Assembly: GCA_934045905.1 (NCBI GenBank)
Contig: OW203762.1
Location: 18,384,345 to 18,448,344 of the forward strand
Direction: 5' to 3'
Length of the DNA: 64,000 nucleotides
Source of the DNA: Leuctra nigra
Taxonomy: Eukaryota; Arthropoda; Insecta; Plecoptera; Leuctridae
Part shown: piece after piece, positions 12,800 through 23,700 of the stretch
How positions within the stretch are numbered: position 1 is the stretch's first letter
Layout: each line of letters opens with the position of its first letter
Made by a program: the position numbers and the translations under genes
The notes under the pieces: model-generated
What the model saw: only the letters and a program-made list of their open reading frames with translations
Database searches by the model: none
What the model was told of the DNA's origin: nothing

Positions 12800-12857
12800 A
12801 TCACTTAATTAGGCGAGGGCAGTTGTTGAGTTTCTTGTTGTAAGTATGAGGATTTAC

Positions 12858-12863
12858 AATAAA
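12858..12863 (+). promoter_or_regulatory. Candidate poly(A) signal AATAAA
   Basis: AATAAA about 520 bases after the stop of the 416-residue gene, just downstream of the fold-back MITE. It is the first canonical hexamer on this strand that I noticed. Confidence 0.4.
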
Positions 12864-13213
12864 AGACACAATTTATTACAATTTATTTTAGTTGTAAAGA
12901 TTAAATACCTAATAATATGAGAATTATATTATCTTCCCCGTAATCGCTGCTGCTTGCTTGACACAGGAAGTTCGATAATGCGTGTTCGAGTGACCTACAT
13001 TCCACTGAAAACCTGTTGAGTGTTCCATAGTTACCCACATTCCACTTGTTCACCCGCTCAGAGCATGGTGTTGGAGTCACTATTTATAACTCCATGCTCA
13101 GAGTAATCTGCCAGGCAGTGAAACATTGTGGCTTTTTAATAGTTCATTCGTATTTAAATACAGTTGTATAAGAAAGATATAAAAAGGAAATTCAGAAAGG
13201 TTATGAAATAAAA

Positions 13214-13667
13214 TGTGATGCGATCTGTGAAAAAGGACCTGTGAGTGCAAAAGTTAGTTTGCTGCAAAATGCGTGTAAAAATGTGTAAAAATGTGTAAAA
13301 AATAAAATTGATATTTTATCGATTTTTGGATTATGGCTTTATCTGCTACCTAGTGGTGTTTTCTTCAATCTCTGTGAATACAAACACTAAAAAATACTGT
13401 TGCTTAACTTTAATAATAAAATTTAAAAATATATTACTTTCTTATTTATTATCAGAATTTAATATTTTTTTTATGATTTATTCCAAATTTTTTCTTCTTT
13501 TTAGGCTGCATTTCACCAAGATTCCAAACCCGGGTTAGAGGCGGTAAACCTGGTTTAGAGGCTCCTAAACCAGGTTTACCGTCTCTAACCCGGGTTTGGA
13601 ATCTTGGATAAAAAGCTGGAAATCACTATCCTTCACCCACAGGTCCTTTTTCACAGATCGCATCACA
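13214..13667. mobile_element. TIR element with an inner palindrome
   Basis: A roughly 30-bp inverted repeat (TGTGATGCGATCTGTGAAAA at the left, complement ending at 13667) encloses AT-rich DNA and a second near-perfect palindrome at 13517-13607 centred on AACCAGG/CCTGGTT units. No coding capacity. Confidence 0.6.
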
Positions 13668-14013
13668 AATAAGGAAATAATATCAGGTCAAGATAAATGA
13701 TGATTGATTCATATCATATATTGATTCATATTCATATATTATGCAGGTACCTACTCTACTAGGAACACCAACGGTCTACCAAACAAATAATGTATCAATA
13801 TTTTAGTTTGGTTTCTATTTACAAGTAATTTAGTAGCAGCAACAAATCTCGTAGAAGATTCCTCATCTGATCAATGATCATCCTTCTTCATCATCATTCA
13901 TCAACCTTTCATTCATCTATCGATATTAGCCTATAGCGGCAGATGTTACAGTTGAGGTCCATAGTTCGGTTGTCTTAGATAAGGATTGATGTATAATGAT
14001 CACGTTCTCAACA

Positions 14014-14086
14014 GATTCCGTGGTGTAGCGGTTATCACGTCTGCCTAACACGCAGAAGGTCCCCGGTTCGATCCCGGGCGGAATCA
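14014..14086 (+). tRNA. tRNA-Val (AAC)
   Basis: Full cloverleaf: acceptor GATTCCG/CGGAATC, D arm, anticodon loop CTAACAC with AAC at 14047-14049, T arm CCCGG-TTCGATC-CCGGG, discriminator A. A and B boxes are intact, followed by a T run. First of the cluster's Val(AAC) copies; 5' and 3' flanks resemble those of the copy at 17742. Confidence 0.95.
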
Positions 14087-14224
14087 TTTTGGAATCTTAT
14101 CATTTTTAATTTTTATTGAAAATAATTAATAGTTTCTTATAAATTTCATAGCCACTCGCTGAGAAATTATAAAAAACAAATGATTGACATCCTGTATCAA
14201 AATAGTAAACTAAATAAAAAGTCT

Positions 14225-14458
14225 TGCCGTGACCCGGATTCGAACCGGGGTTTCTGCGGCCACAACGCAGGACCCTCACCTAATATCGCCAAAATTTCAG
14301 TAGCACCGTGTTACCGTGATCGGCTAGTTGCCATGGCGACAATGTTAGCTCTTATGGCTAAAACTTTTAAAACAAAAGTTGTCCTAGTAACACGGTGCTA
14401 CTGAAATTTGGCGATATTAGGTAAGGGTCCTGGGTACTAACCACTATACGATCACGGC
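14225..14458 (-). pseudogene. tRNA-His (GTG) split by a MITE
   Basis: The two halves (14225-14270 and 14433-14458) match the intact tRNA-His copies at 16092 and 17974, but about 160 bp of foreign inverted-repeat DNA interrupts the gene between the D arm and the anticodon stem. The inserted sequence does not look like a tRNA intron: it is long, has terminal inverted repeats, and sits 5' of the anticodon. It should not yield a functional tRNA. Confidence 0.9.
14270..14431. mobile_element. Short MITE inside tRNA-His
   Basis: Termini GGACCCTCACCTAATATCGCC and its near-complement GGCGATATTAGGTAAGGGTCC; most of the element folds on itself. Target duplication is short and ambiguous because the site is G-rich (GGG). 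Confidence 0.8.
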
Positions 14459-14639
14459 TAAGTAGACATAGAATACCGAGCCGGTATTCTTATTATTGGC
14501 TCATAGGCACATATTGAGTAGCGATCTTATGATTTGTTAGTGATCAAGATGATGACGTGCATAATATTTCTGGATAAATCAAATTTAACACATATTTCCC
14601 TAAATAACTATCACTAACTAGGTATTTAATTTCTTTACC

Positions 14640-14875
14640 GATTTCGCAAATTCCTTTGTTAATTGTTGGTCCGAATGATCATATAAAATTTAAACTTGAT
14701 CAGAAAAATATAATTTTCGCTTTTTAAACAATCACAGGATTTTGCTCAAAAATTATACCTTCACGTGACTTCAGGTATTACATTAGTGCTCAAAATTTAG
14801 ATCGACTTATTGTAAGGTGTTACCTGGGAGGTGTACGGAAAAACATTACAAACAGCACCGTAATATGAGTACAAT
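14640..14875 (-). repeat. Decayed Helitron-like fragment
   Basis: Degenerate match to internal sequence of the Helitron copies (phrases such as AATCACAGGATTTTGCTCAAA and CAAAATTTAGATCGA), ending near ACAGCACCGTAATATGAGTAC. No intact terminus. Confidence 0.4.
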
Positions 14876-14950
14876 CATATAGTGTACAATGCTCGAATTC
14901 ATTTTAATATTGCTCTTCATAGTTTTACTTTCTCGAGTAAATCAACAACA

Positions 14951-15023
14951 GATTCCGTGGTGTAGCGGTTATCACGTCTGCCTAACACGCAGAAGGTCCC
15001 CGGTTCGATCCCGGGCGGAATCA
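14951..15023 (+). tRNA. tRNA-Val (AAC)
   Basis: Same sequence as the copy at 14014, with CTAACAC anticodon loop. A Helitron-like element begins about 20 bases after its 3' end. Confidence 0.95.
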
Positions 15024-15042
15024 TTTTGTTGCTTACACTTTT

Positions 15043-15957
15043 TGAGCGAGCGTAGCGAGCGTCACCACGGTACTCTTAAATGGCACTTTCTCTGTGTGTC
15101 GTTTTTTTGTGTGTTCACAGCCCAGGTCAAACGGCACAACCAATCGATCTGAAATTTTGCACATATACTAACGTAATCTATGCGGTCTCTGGGATCGTTT
15201 TTGAACGGGCTCATGTGATTGGTTCAAATTTAAAAAAAAATATATTTTGATTGGTTGTTCCGAGCATTTTGAAATTTTGACAAGTCATTACGACCAACAT
15301 TGTACCCAATCATACAAAGTTTCAGCCAAATCCTTCCATTGGTTACAATTTAAAAAAATCTTTCATATGATTTTTGAAATTTAAACTAGAACCGTATGAC
15401 CGATCAACTTAAAACTTTGCATGGCCATTAAGACCAACATTATCTGTATTTTTGACAATTTTCAGACTTATCTGTGTTTAAATCCAAAATTTATTGACAT
15501 TTTACGGACATTTTGCGTGTTGGCTGTCAAATATCTCAAAAATGTTTATCACGGCTACTTCGACTCTTTATAGTTCCAAGGTAGTTAGAGCAGAAACTTT
15601 CAAACGTATGAAACTGATATGACCGTTCAAAAGATCATCTAATACTGTGTAAGTACACACACTTTTATCATATGAGTGGTCCCAGGTATATGTTTTTAAA
15701 TAGATCCTATGATTTTTGAATATTAACAAGGAACATTCTAATCAATAATCATAAACGTTCAATCAATCAACCTAAAACTTTGCATGGTTATTGGGACTAA
15801 TACTTTAGGAATAATTGGAGATTTTTATACCTACAAGTCTGACGAATTTCAAGAATTATTGGCTTTTAATGATATTTTCGATAGACATAATTTCGGTTCG
15901 AGGTGTTGCGCGTGTCCGTGCTCGCTCATCAACGCGTTACACTGAGCGTTTTCCTAG
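15043..15957 (+). mobile_element. Helitron/Helentron-like element, copy 3 (complete)
   Basis: Starts TGAGCGAGCGTAGCGAGCG and ends with GTGCTCGCTCATC, the hairpin CGCTCA...TGAGCG and CTAG (15954-15957) before host T. The interior has repeated phrases (GATCGATCTGAAATTTTGCA-like units) but no Rep/helicase frame. Lies between tRNA-Val(AAC) and tRNA-His of the second cluster unit. Confidence 0.75.
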
Positions 15958-16091
15958 TATTTATTTTAATTGTTCGTAGTACTTAATACATAGTTTTGTT
16001 TCTCATAAAATAATCCTCCATTCACACCCTGATAAATGATAAAATCAAATTATTGACAACTGATTAAAATAGTAAACTAAATAAAAAGTCC

Positions 16092-16163
16092 TGCCGTGAC
16101 CCGGATTCGAACCGGGGTTTCTGCGGCCACAACGCAGGGTACTAACCACTATACGATCACGGC
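16092..16163 (-). tRNA. tRNA-His (GTG)
   Basis: Reverse complement begins GCCGTGATCGTATAGTGG, with anticodon loop TTGTGGC and T arm GGTTCGAATCC; acceptor GCCGTGA/TCACGGC is fully paired. The G-1 of tRNA-His is added post-transcriptionally in eukaryotes, so its absence is normal. Confidence 0.95.
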
Positions 16164-16395
16164 GAAGCGGACATATTGCAATAGATCATTGATCATGTTG
16201 AATACGGACCTCTGCTTGATTATGCAAGGGATTTAACTTTTATTTTTAATAAACTTGTAATTGTAATTTCTTTGAATTATTGATAAATCTATGAAATTCC
16301 CATTCTAAATCTACGTAATAAAGAACTATTTCATACAGCTACTAATGCTCTATATTTCTCTGCATGTGTGGTCATCATGGGAAATAGTTACAACA

Positions 16396-16468
16396 GATTC
16401 CGTGGTGTAGCGGTTATCACGTCTGCCTCACACGCAGAAGGTCCCCGGTTCGATCCCGGGCGGAATCA
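16396..16468 (+). tRNA. tRNA-Val (CAC)
   Basis: Identical to the Val(AAC) genes except for the anticodon loop CTCACAC, giving CAC. This single change suggests recent conversion or duplication between the isoacceptors. Confidence 0.95.
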
Positions 16469-16523
16469 TTTTGGATTTTATACTTGTATTTATTTTAGTT
16501 AAAAGTAATAAATAGTTTCTTAA

Positions 16524-17452
16524 CTAGAAAAACGCTCAGTGTAACGCGTTGATGAGCGAGCACAGAACATGCAACATCCCCATAGTAACGATGCACGACA
16601 CGGCACAAGACGATTTTCTCTGCAATTTTTCAATCTCCATAATACTCTGGATGAATAACAGATCCATTGTGTCGTGAAGTCTTACCTACATACCTTCTCC
16701 AGAAATCTCTTGTGACATCCCATACTAAACTCGTAAAATTACAATTAATACTTGACTGATTGGCTTACAATATGTAAAATTTAATATTAAGTTGGTCTTG
16801 ATCACCATGCAAAATTTGAACCTAATGTGAACATTTTTATTGTCGACCAATTAGAAGACATTATTTAAACATAAACCAATTAGAGGATTTGGCCTTCGTA
16901 CTGCATCCGATTTTATGCGCTAGCTCAAAAATGCTTTTATTTTACTGTACATTGTGGATAGCTTGGCTGCTCTACAGGCCTTGCCTTGGAACAGAAGCTT
17001 AAAGAAGGCAGGGATGACGATTTAGTATACATTTTTCAAGATTATGGAATAAAATAACCTTAAAATGACAAAACTTTTGAAAATAACGACAGATTAGACT
17101 GAAAATTGGCAAAAATACCTAAAATGTTGGTACCAATGACCACGCGAAGTTTTAAGTTGATCGGTCAATCTGTTCTAGTTTAAATGTCAAAAATCACATG
17201 AAAAATGGTTTTAAATTTGAACCAATAGGAGGATTTGGCTGAAACTTTTTATGATTGGGTACAATGTTGGTTGCAATGTTTTTTCTAAATTTCAAATTGA
17301 TCGAAGCAACCAATCGAAAGATAATTTTTTTTAAATTTGAACCAATCACGGGAGCCCATTCAAAAACGATCCCAGGGACCGCATAGAGTACGTTAGTATG
17401 TGTACAAAATTTCAGATCGATTGCTTGAGCGGTTTGACCTGGGCTGTGACCA

Positions 17453-17486
<34 letters not shown>

Positions 17487-17538
17487 ACACAGAGAAAGTG
17501 CCATAAGAGTACCGTGGTGACGCTCGCTACGCTCGCTC
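16524..17538 (-). mobile_element. Helitron/Helentron-like element, copy 4 (complete)
   Basis: In minus orientation: GAGCGAGCGTAGCGAGCG start block at about 17538, a poly(A)/poly(T) tract at 17453-17485, and the 3' hairpin plus CTAG at 16527-16524. Flanked by tRNA-Val genes of two cluster units. Confidence 0.75.
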
Positions 17539-17741
17539 AAAAAGTGAATCCTCCCAGCTACCCAAAAATAATGTTATCGGAGCAATAAATGTTAGTTCCG
17601 ATGAAAACAGTTTGTCGGAACATAACTCATGTGGCTCATCTACAACGCTATACAAGCAGAATCAGTCAACAGAAACAGGTAATTATATTAATTCTTAATA
17701 GTGTTATTCATAGTTCAAGTTTCTCGTGTAGATTTACAACA

Positions 17742-17814
17742 GATTCCGTGGTGTAGCGGTTATCACGTCTGCCTAACACGCAGAAGGTCCCCGGTTCGAT
17801 CCCGGGCGGAATCA
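17742..17814 (+). tRNA. tRNA-Val (AAC)
   Basis: Intact cloverleaf identical to the copies at 14014 and 14951. The downstream flank matches that of the 14014 copy, showing duplication of the whole Val-His unit. Confidence 0.95.
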
Positions 17815-17973
17815 TTTTGGAATCTTATAATTTTTAATTTTTATTGAAAATAATTAATCGTTTCTTATAAATTTCACAGCCACTCACTGTGAAATTATAT
17901 ACAAAAATACAACCTGTGAAATTATAAAAAAAATACAGCCTGTATCAAAATAGTTAAACTAAACAAAAAGTCC

Positions 17974-18045
17974 TGCCGTGACCCGGATTCGAACCGGGGT
18001 TTCTGCGGCCACAACGCAGGGTACTAACCACTATACGATCACGGC
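17974..18045 (-). tRNA. tRNA-His (GTG)
   Basis: Same sequence as the intact copy at 16092, anticodon GTG; lies 160 bases after tRNA-Val(AAC) on the opposite strand, as in the first unit. Confidence 0.95.
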
Positions 18046-18431
18046 TAAGCGGACATATTTTAAATTGACGTATTGATGAATGATGGACAATCATTGCTAA
18101 TGTTGAATACGAATCAAGAGAAGTTGTTGATCGATGAAAACACATATCTTAAATGATTATAGGAGAGATTATAGAATAGATTTTTTAAATGAAAAGCCCT
18201 ATGTACGGGTACCGTTCAACAGGCTAGTCATATGATTATGATTTATGCTCGATTATGCAAGGGATTCAACTTTTATTTTTAAATAAATTTGTAATTATAA
18301 ACTTGGAATTCATTGATAAATTTATGAATTTCCCATTCCAAATCTACATAATAAAGAACTATTCAATACATCTACTAATGAATGATCGATTTTCTCTGCA
18401 TGTGTGGTCATCATGGTCAATAAATACGTCA

Positions 18432-18504
18432 GGTTCCGTGGTGTAGCGGTTATCACGTCTGCCTCACACGCAGAAGGTCCCCGGTTCGATCCCGGGCGGA
18501 ATCA
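18432..18504 (+). tRNA. tRNA-Val (CAC)
   Basis: CTCACAC loop. Acceptor stem starts GGTTCCG rather than GATTCCG, giving one G-U pair with the 3' strand; otherwise identical to the copy at 16396. Confidence 0.92.
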
Positions 18505-19769
18505 TTTTTACTTTGTACAATTATTTTGATTCTTCAATGAATAAACAATAATTTTACAGAAAACTGTGTTTGGAGTACTCTATAGCAGCTGTAGAAGCAT
18601 ATTAGCTGGAAAGTCAATTATAATAATTTAAATTTTAAAAGTTAAAAAAATATATATTTCATTAGAAAGTCCAGCCAGATTTGGGCAAGAGTTGATATGG
18701 ACCATATTAGGTATACACATCATTGTTACGACAGAGAAATTATTATTTAAATAGGTACCGAGCTAGTTTGCTCAGGCGTTATAACGTTCTCCAGTTTTGC
18801 ATTACCGCTCACTCTCTTCATGAATGACAATGTGTTATGGTTTCCACTGGTCATAGCCTTCCATGTGTGTATCTTCCTTCATGATACGCTTTCCTTCCAG
18901 GTTACTGGGGATTCCCCTTCTTTCTTCTGATGAGATATCATCATTGATATTCTGACGCAGTTCTTTGTGATTCATTGGCAACGTCCAGACGATTCTATAC
19001 TGCCAATAAATGAGTTTTTAGAATTAGTTTCCGTTGTAATGGTTTCCATTCTTATATTCTATATCAGTGGTCCTCAACCGGTAGAGATCTTACACCTGAC
19101 GGGGGAATTTTAGGGTTCCATGAAAAATAAAACCCTATATTTTTAAACAAATTTAAATGTCTTACTCCGGAGACTTGACATTCCTAGTTGAGAATATTTC
19201 GTGTCTTCACCATCATCTTTCAATCTTCCTCATAATCATCCTCCCTAATCATCCATAACCATTAACATTGGTGCCTAGGTGTGACCTTAATATACTCAAT
19301 AAAAATGCAAACACATTTTATTCTGTCAGGGAATATTTTATGATAGTCTTGGAATGACCCGTATGGCACAATGCCAACCACAACATCCTCGCAAAATTCT
19401 TCTCCTTAATTTAATTTCTATTACTTCTTCTCCTCCCCCTTCCAACTTCCCATTGAACGAGCACGATTATGTGTGTCACTTGCCAACATGAGAAGCCTTT
19501 GTTTATCAATAACCGAACTAAGTAAATATTATTGCAGAATGAGATTGTCAGGAATTGCCGGTGTATTCCGCTATGTAAATAAGGTAAAAACAGGTTACTA
19601 TTTTGTCCTATACGTTGTTTTGTATATTAGCAAAGATATTATGAAAACCATCTTGGTATAATAGGTTAGTTAACCAACCTCCTTGGGGGAGGGGGAAGGG
19701 GGGCTCACAACATGACACGAGACCTGACTTTTGGAAGTGTTCCAAACGTTCATTTTACATTTTACAACG
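18505..19769. other. Intergenic, AT-rich, no gene recognised
   Basis: No splice-flanked coding sequence or intact repeat termini. Around 19065 the phrase CAGTGGTCCTCAACC looks like a decayed hAT end, with no partner found. Confidence 0.4.
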
Positions 19770-20045
19770 GAGCAAGTTGGCGCAGACCTCAGACAGTAGA
19801 GCTCTGGACCAACACTCCGTAGGTTCCGGGTTCGATTCACATACCGTCATTGACTGAGGTTTTTTCGTGGTTTTCCTCAGGCGAGAGGCAAAATGTTGGG
19901 AAGTTTCCATACCAATAGGCCACCACAGCTCCATCCCTTCTCACTCCCTACTTATCATTATCATCAGGGCAATCCAGTCGTCATTAGCAGCTATCAGTCA
20001 GTTGACAAACATATCAACATCTTCCTCAGGTCATAGCCCACAATC
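19770..20045 (+). repeat. tRNA-derived SINE, degenerate
   Basis: A tRNA-like head (AGTAGAGCTCTGGACC ... GGTTCCGGGTTCGATTC, with A- and B-box character) is followed by the TTTTTCGTGGTTTTCCTCAG body, a core seen in many arthropod SINEs. A related fragment is at 35342-35510. It ends about 100 bases before the start codon of the secreted-protein gene, so may lie in its promoter. Confidence 0.6.
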
Positions 20046-20146
20046 AGGTAAAATCTAGTACGTGTCCCCCATTAGCTGGCTCCTCCAGGCAATGAGGTAA
20101 CCCCGACGGAAGCTCTCACTCCGCGTCCAGTCGCTCTGCCGTCAAC

Positions 20147-20730
20147 ATGCGTGTGTCCGTGGCTCTCGCAGCGCTCGCGTTCTTCGCTTCTGTCAGCCTC
20201 TCTCATGCCGGTGAGTCCATCGAGTATCCTCACACCTGTAGCGGAAGGAAGGAGGCCGATTCTGGATTTGAACGCACCTCTAAAATATTTCGGGCGTTAA
20301 GTTTTTTTCATAAAATAAATACTTAGTTTATTACACAAAACTCAGGTCTCAAGGCTTATTGTTGTATAAAATAACTTTAATTAAATTGATGGTCTCAATA
20401 GTGAAACCAAGCGTCAATGAATAAGTTTCGTATGTGTAGTAATGACAATGTTGAATCACATCATTTAAGTATCAACAAACAGATCTACTTCCCCTCTCCC
20501 TCCCCATCCCACTGTCTACCGTCTCAGTAATGGCTGTCCGGCAGTTTTCGTGTGTTCAAAGATATTGGTATCAATATCATGGTAATTGTTTTTGTGCACC
20601 GTATAACATGAATGATTGAAGAATATTAATAGATGTGAAAGCCTGTATGTGCAAATACACATTTGATGTCACCAATAAGGAAAGGGCAAGGCATCGACCA
20701 AGTATGAAACTACACTCAAAAAAAAAAAAA

Positions 20731-20780
<50 letters not shown>

Positions 20781-23700
20781 TGAAATAAATATAATACAAT
20801 TTGAGAACAACAAGGTTACCTCAACAGTAAGTAACGCAACTTGAAAGTATACTTTTGCGCAATAAAATCCGATTCAATTGATGTAAAAATAGAGTATCAA
20901 TTATTTTCCATAAAGAAGATACTTCCTTTTTTCGATCGTTAAAATACTTATCATTCCGTCCCTAAACAAAAATTGTAATAATGTAGAAATCAAGGATGTT
21001 TTCGTTTGATAACGAAATATAATTGTTTCTTCACATGCAGGAAGTCGTTGCCTAATGTCCTACGTCCTTCAGGAAGAGCGGTTTGTTTAGTCCGCATCCT
21101 CACCAGAATCAAGTGAAACTATAAGATCGAGAATCGTTAAAGTAACACGTAATCTAAACATAATTTGTCTTCTTAGGGCCCGTTATTCCATAACGAAAAC
21201 GAAATAATGACGATCCTGGCCTTCCTAATGCGTTTGTTTTCTGATTCAAAAATGAAAGCGATTTTCGCCCCCAAAAAGTTTAGTTCCATTTCCTCCATAG
21301 CATAATTTTACATGTTTTCTCGCCAAATGTATTGGCTTGGCAACATCACCCTAAATTCGTTTTCTAGTGTAAAAAATACAATAAATTCTTTGCGGGCATG
21401 ATGGGGATAGCTAAAATAAAATATCTAGTTTCTCCAGCTAAAGCTACCCATTCCAACATCTTTGTATTCGAATAGGTAAATAATGTTTTCTGGGCCAAAA
21501 CCATCCTTCTTTGTAGCATTTACGTGTCAGTATTGTCTATAAAATAAAATAAACATTTAAGTGCGACCCACTCCGCCCTAGTCCCTGTCAAATATCCTGG
21601 CGGCATCCTTGGGCAACATTGCATCTATATTTACACCGACCAGACACGTAGGAAGTGTGGGGGGAGGGGAATAATCCCCCCACCCACTCGAGCAGTCTGA
21701 CACCTCATTTATTTTCACACATAAAATAGTGCCCCAGAATCACTTATAAATTGTTTCCATTCTAAAACAACGCCCTGCGGGGCTAAAACTGGGGGGATCC
21801 ACCTCCCAGACCTACCCCCCCCCCCCCACATGATGAAAACCGATTCTACACGCCTGACAACCCGCATCAAGTGATGTATCTTCCTCTTGTCACTAGGCTA
21901 CCACCACAAACCTCCTCGGAGGCCCCGCATCTTGTGGGACGACCTGCGGTACCACTTCTCGCCGCAGGGAGCTGCTGCCGGGTACTACTCTCCCCCCTGA
22001 CAACCCCCATCAAGTGATGTATCTTCCACTTGTCACTAGGCTACCACCACAAACCTCCTCGGAGGCCCCGCATCTTGTGGGACGACCTGCGGTACCACTT
22101 CTCGCCGCAGGGCGCTGCTGTCGGGTACTACTCTCCCCCCTGACAACCCCCATCAAGTGATGTATCTTCCTCTTGTCACTAGGCTACCACCACAAACCTC
22201 CTCGGAGGCCCCGCATCTTGTGGGACGACCTGCGGTACCACTTCTCGCCGCAGGGCGCTGCTGCCGGGTACTACTCTCCCCCTGACAACCCCCATCAAGT
22301 AATGTATCTTCCTCTTGTCACTAGGCTACCACCACAAACCTCCTCGGAGGCCCCGCATCTTGTGGGACGACCTGCGGTACCACTTCTCGCCGCAGGGCGC
22401 TGCTGTCGGGTACTACTCTCCCCCCTGACAACCCCCATCAAGTGATGTATCTTCCTCTTGTCACTAGGCTACCACCACAAACCTCCTCGGAGGCCCCGCA
22501 TCTTGTGGGACGACCTGCGGTACCACTTCTCGCAGCAGGGCGCTGCTGCCGGGTACTACTCTCCCCCCTGACAACCCCCATCAAGTGATGTATTTTCCTC
22601 TTGTCACTAGGCTACCACCACAAACCTCCTCGGAGGCCCCGCATCTTGTGGGACGACCTGCGGTACCACTTCTCGCCGCAGGGCGCTGCTGCCGGGTACT
22701 ACTCTCCCCCCTGACAACCCCCATCAAGTGATGTATCTTCCTCTTGTCACAAGGCTACCACCACAAACCTCCTCGGAGGCCCCGCATCTTGTGGGACGAC
22801 CTGCGGTACCACTTCTCGCCGCAGGGCGCTGCTGCCGGGTACTACTCTCCCCCCTGACAACCCCCATCAAGTGATGTATCTTCCTCTTGTCACTAGGCTA
22901 CCACCACAAACCTCCTCGGAGGCCCCGCATCTTGTGGGACGACCTGCGGTACCACTTCTCGCCGCAGGGCGCTGCTGCCGGGTACTACTCTCCCCCCTGA
23001 CAACCCCCATCAAGTGATGTATCTTCCTCTTGTCACTAGGCTACCACCACAAACCTCCTCGGAGGCCCCGCATCTTGTGGGACGACCTGCGGTACCACTT
23101 CTCGCCGCAGGGCGCTGCTGTCGGGTACTACTCTCCCCCTGACAAACCCCATCAAGTAATGTATCTTCCTCTTGTCACTAATCTACCACCACAAACCTCC
23201 TCGGAGGCCCCGCATCTTGTGGGACGACCTGCGGTACCACTTCTCGCCGCAGGGCGCTGCTGCCGGGTACTACTCTCCCCCCTGACAACCCCCATCAAGT
23301 GATGTATCTTCCTCTTGTCACTAGGCTACCACCACAAACCTTCTCGGAGGCCCCGCATCTTGTGGGACGACCTGCGGTACCACTTCTCGCCGCAGGGCGC
23401 TGCTGCCGGGTACTACTCTCCCCCCTGACAACCCCCATCAAGTGATGTATCTTCCTCTTGTCACTAGGCTACCACCACAAACCTCCTCGGAGGCCCCGCA
23501 TCTTGTGGGACGACCTGCGGTACCACTTCTCGCGGCAGGGCGCTGCTGCCGGGTACTACTCTCCCCCCTGACAACCCCCATCAAGTGATGTATCTTCCTC
23601 TTGTCACAAGGCTACCACCACAAACCTCCTCGGAGGCCCCGCATCTTGTAGGACGACCTGCGATACCACTTCTCGCCGCAGGGCGCTGCTGCCGGGTACT

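Noticed and set aside
13214..13667. Regulatory stem-loop or ncRNA gene
   Set aside because: Terminal inverted repeats and inner palindrome fit a non-autonomous transposon better; no promoter evidence.
14225..14458. tRNA-His with an intron
   Set aside because: The insert has terminal inverted repeats and lies 5' of the anticodon rather than at position 37/38; intact intronless copies exist nearby.
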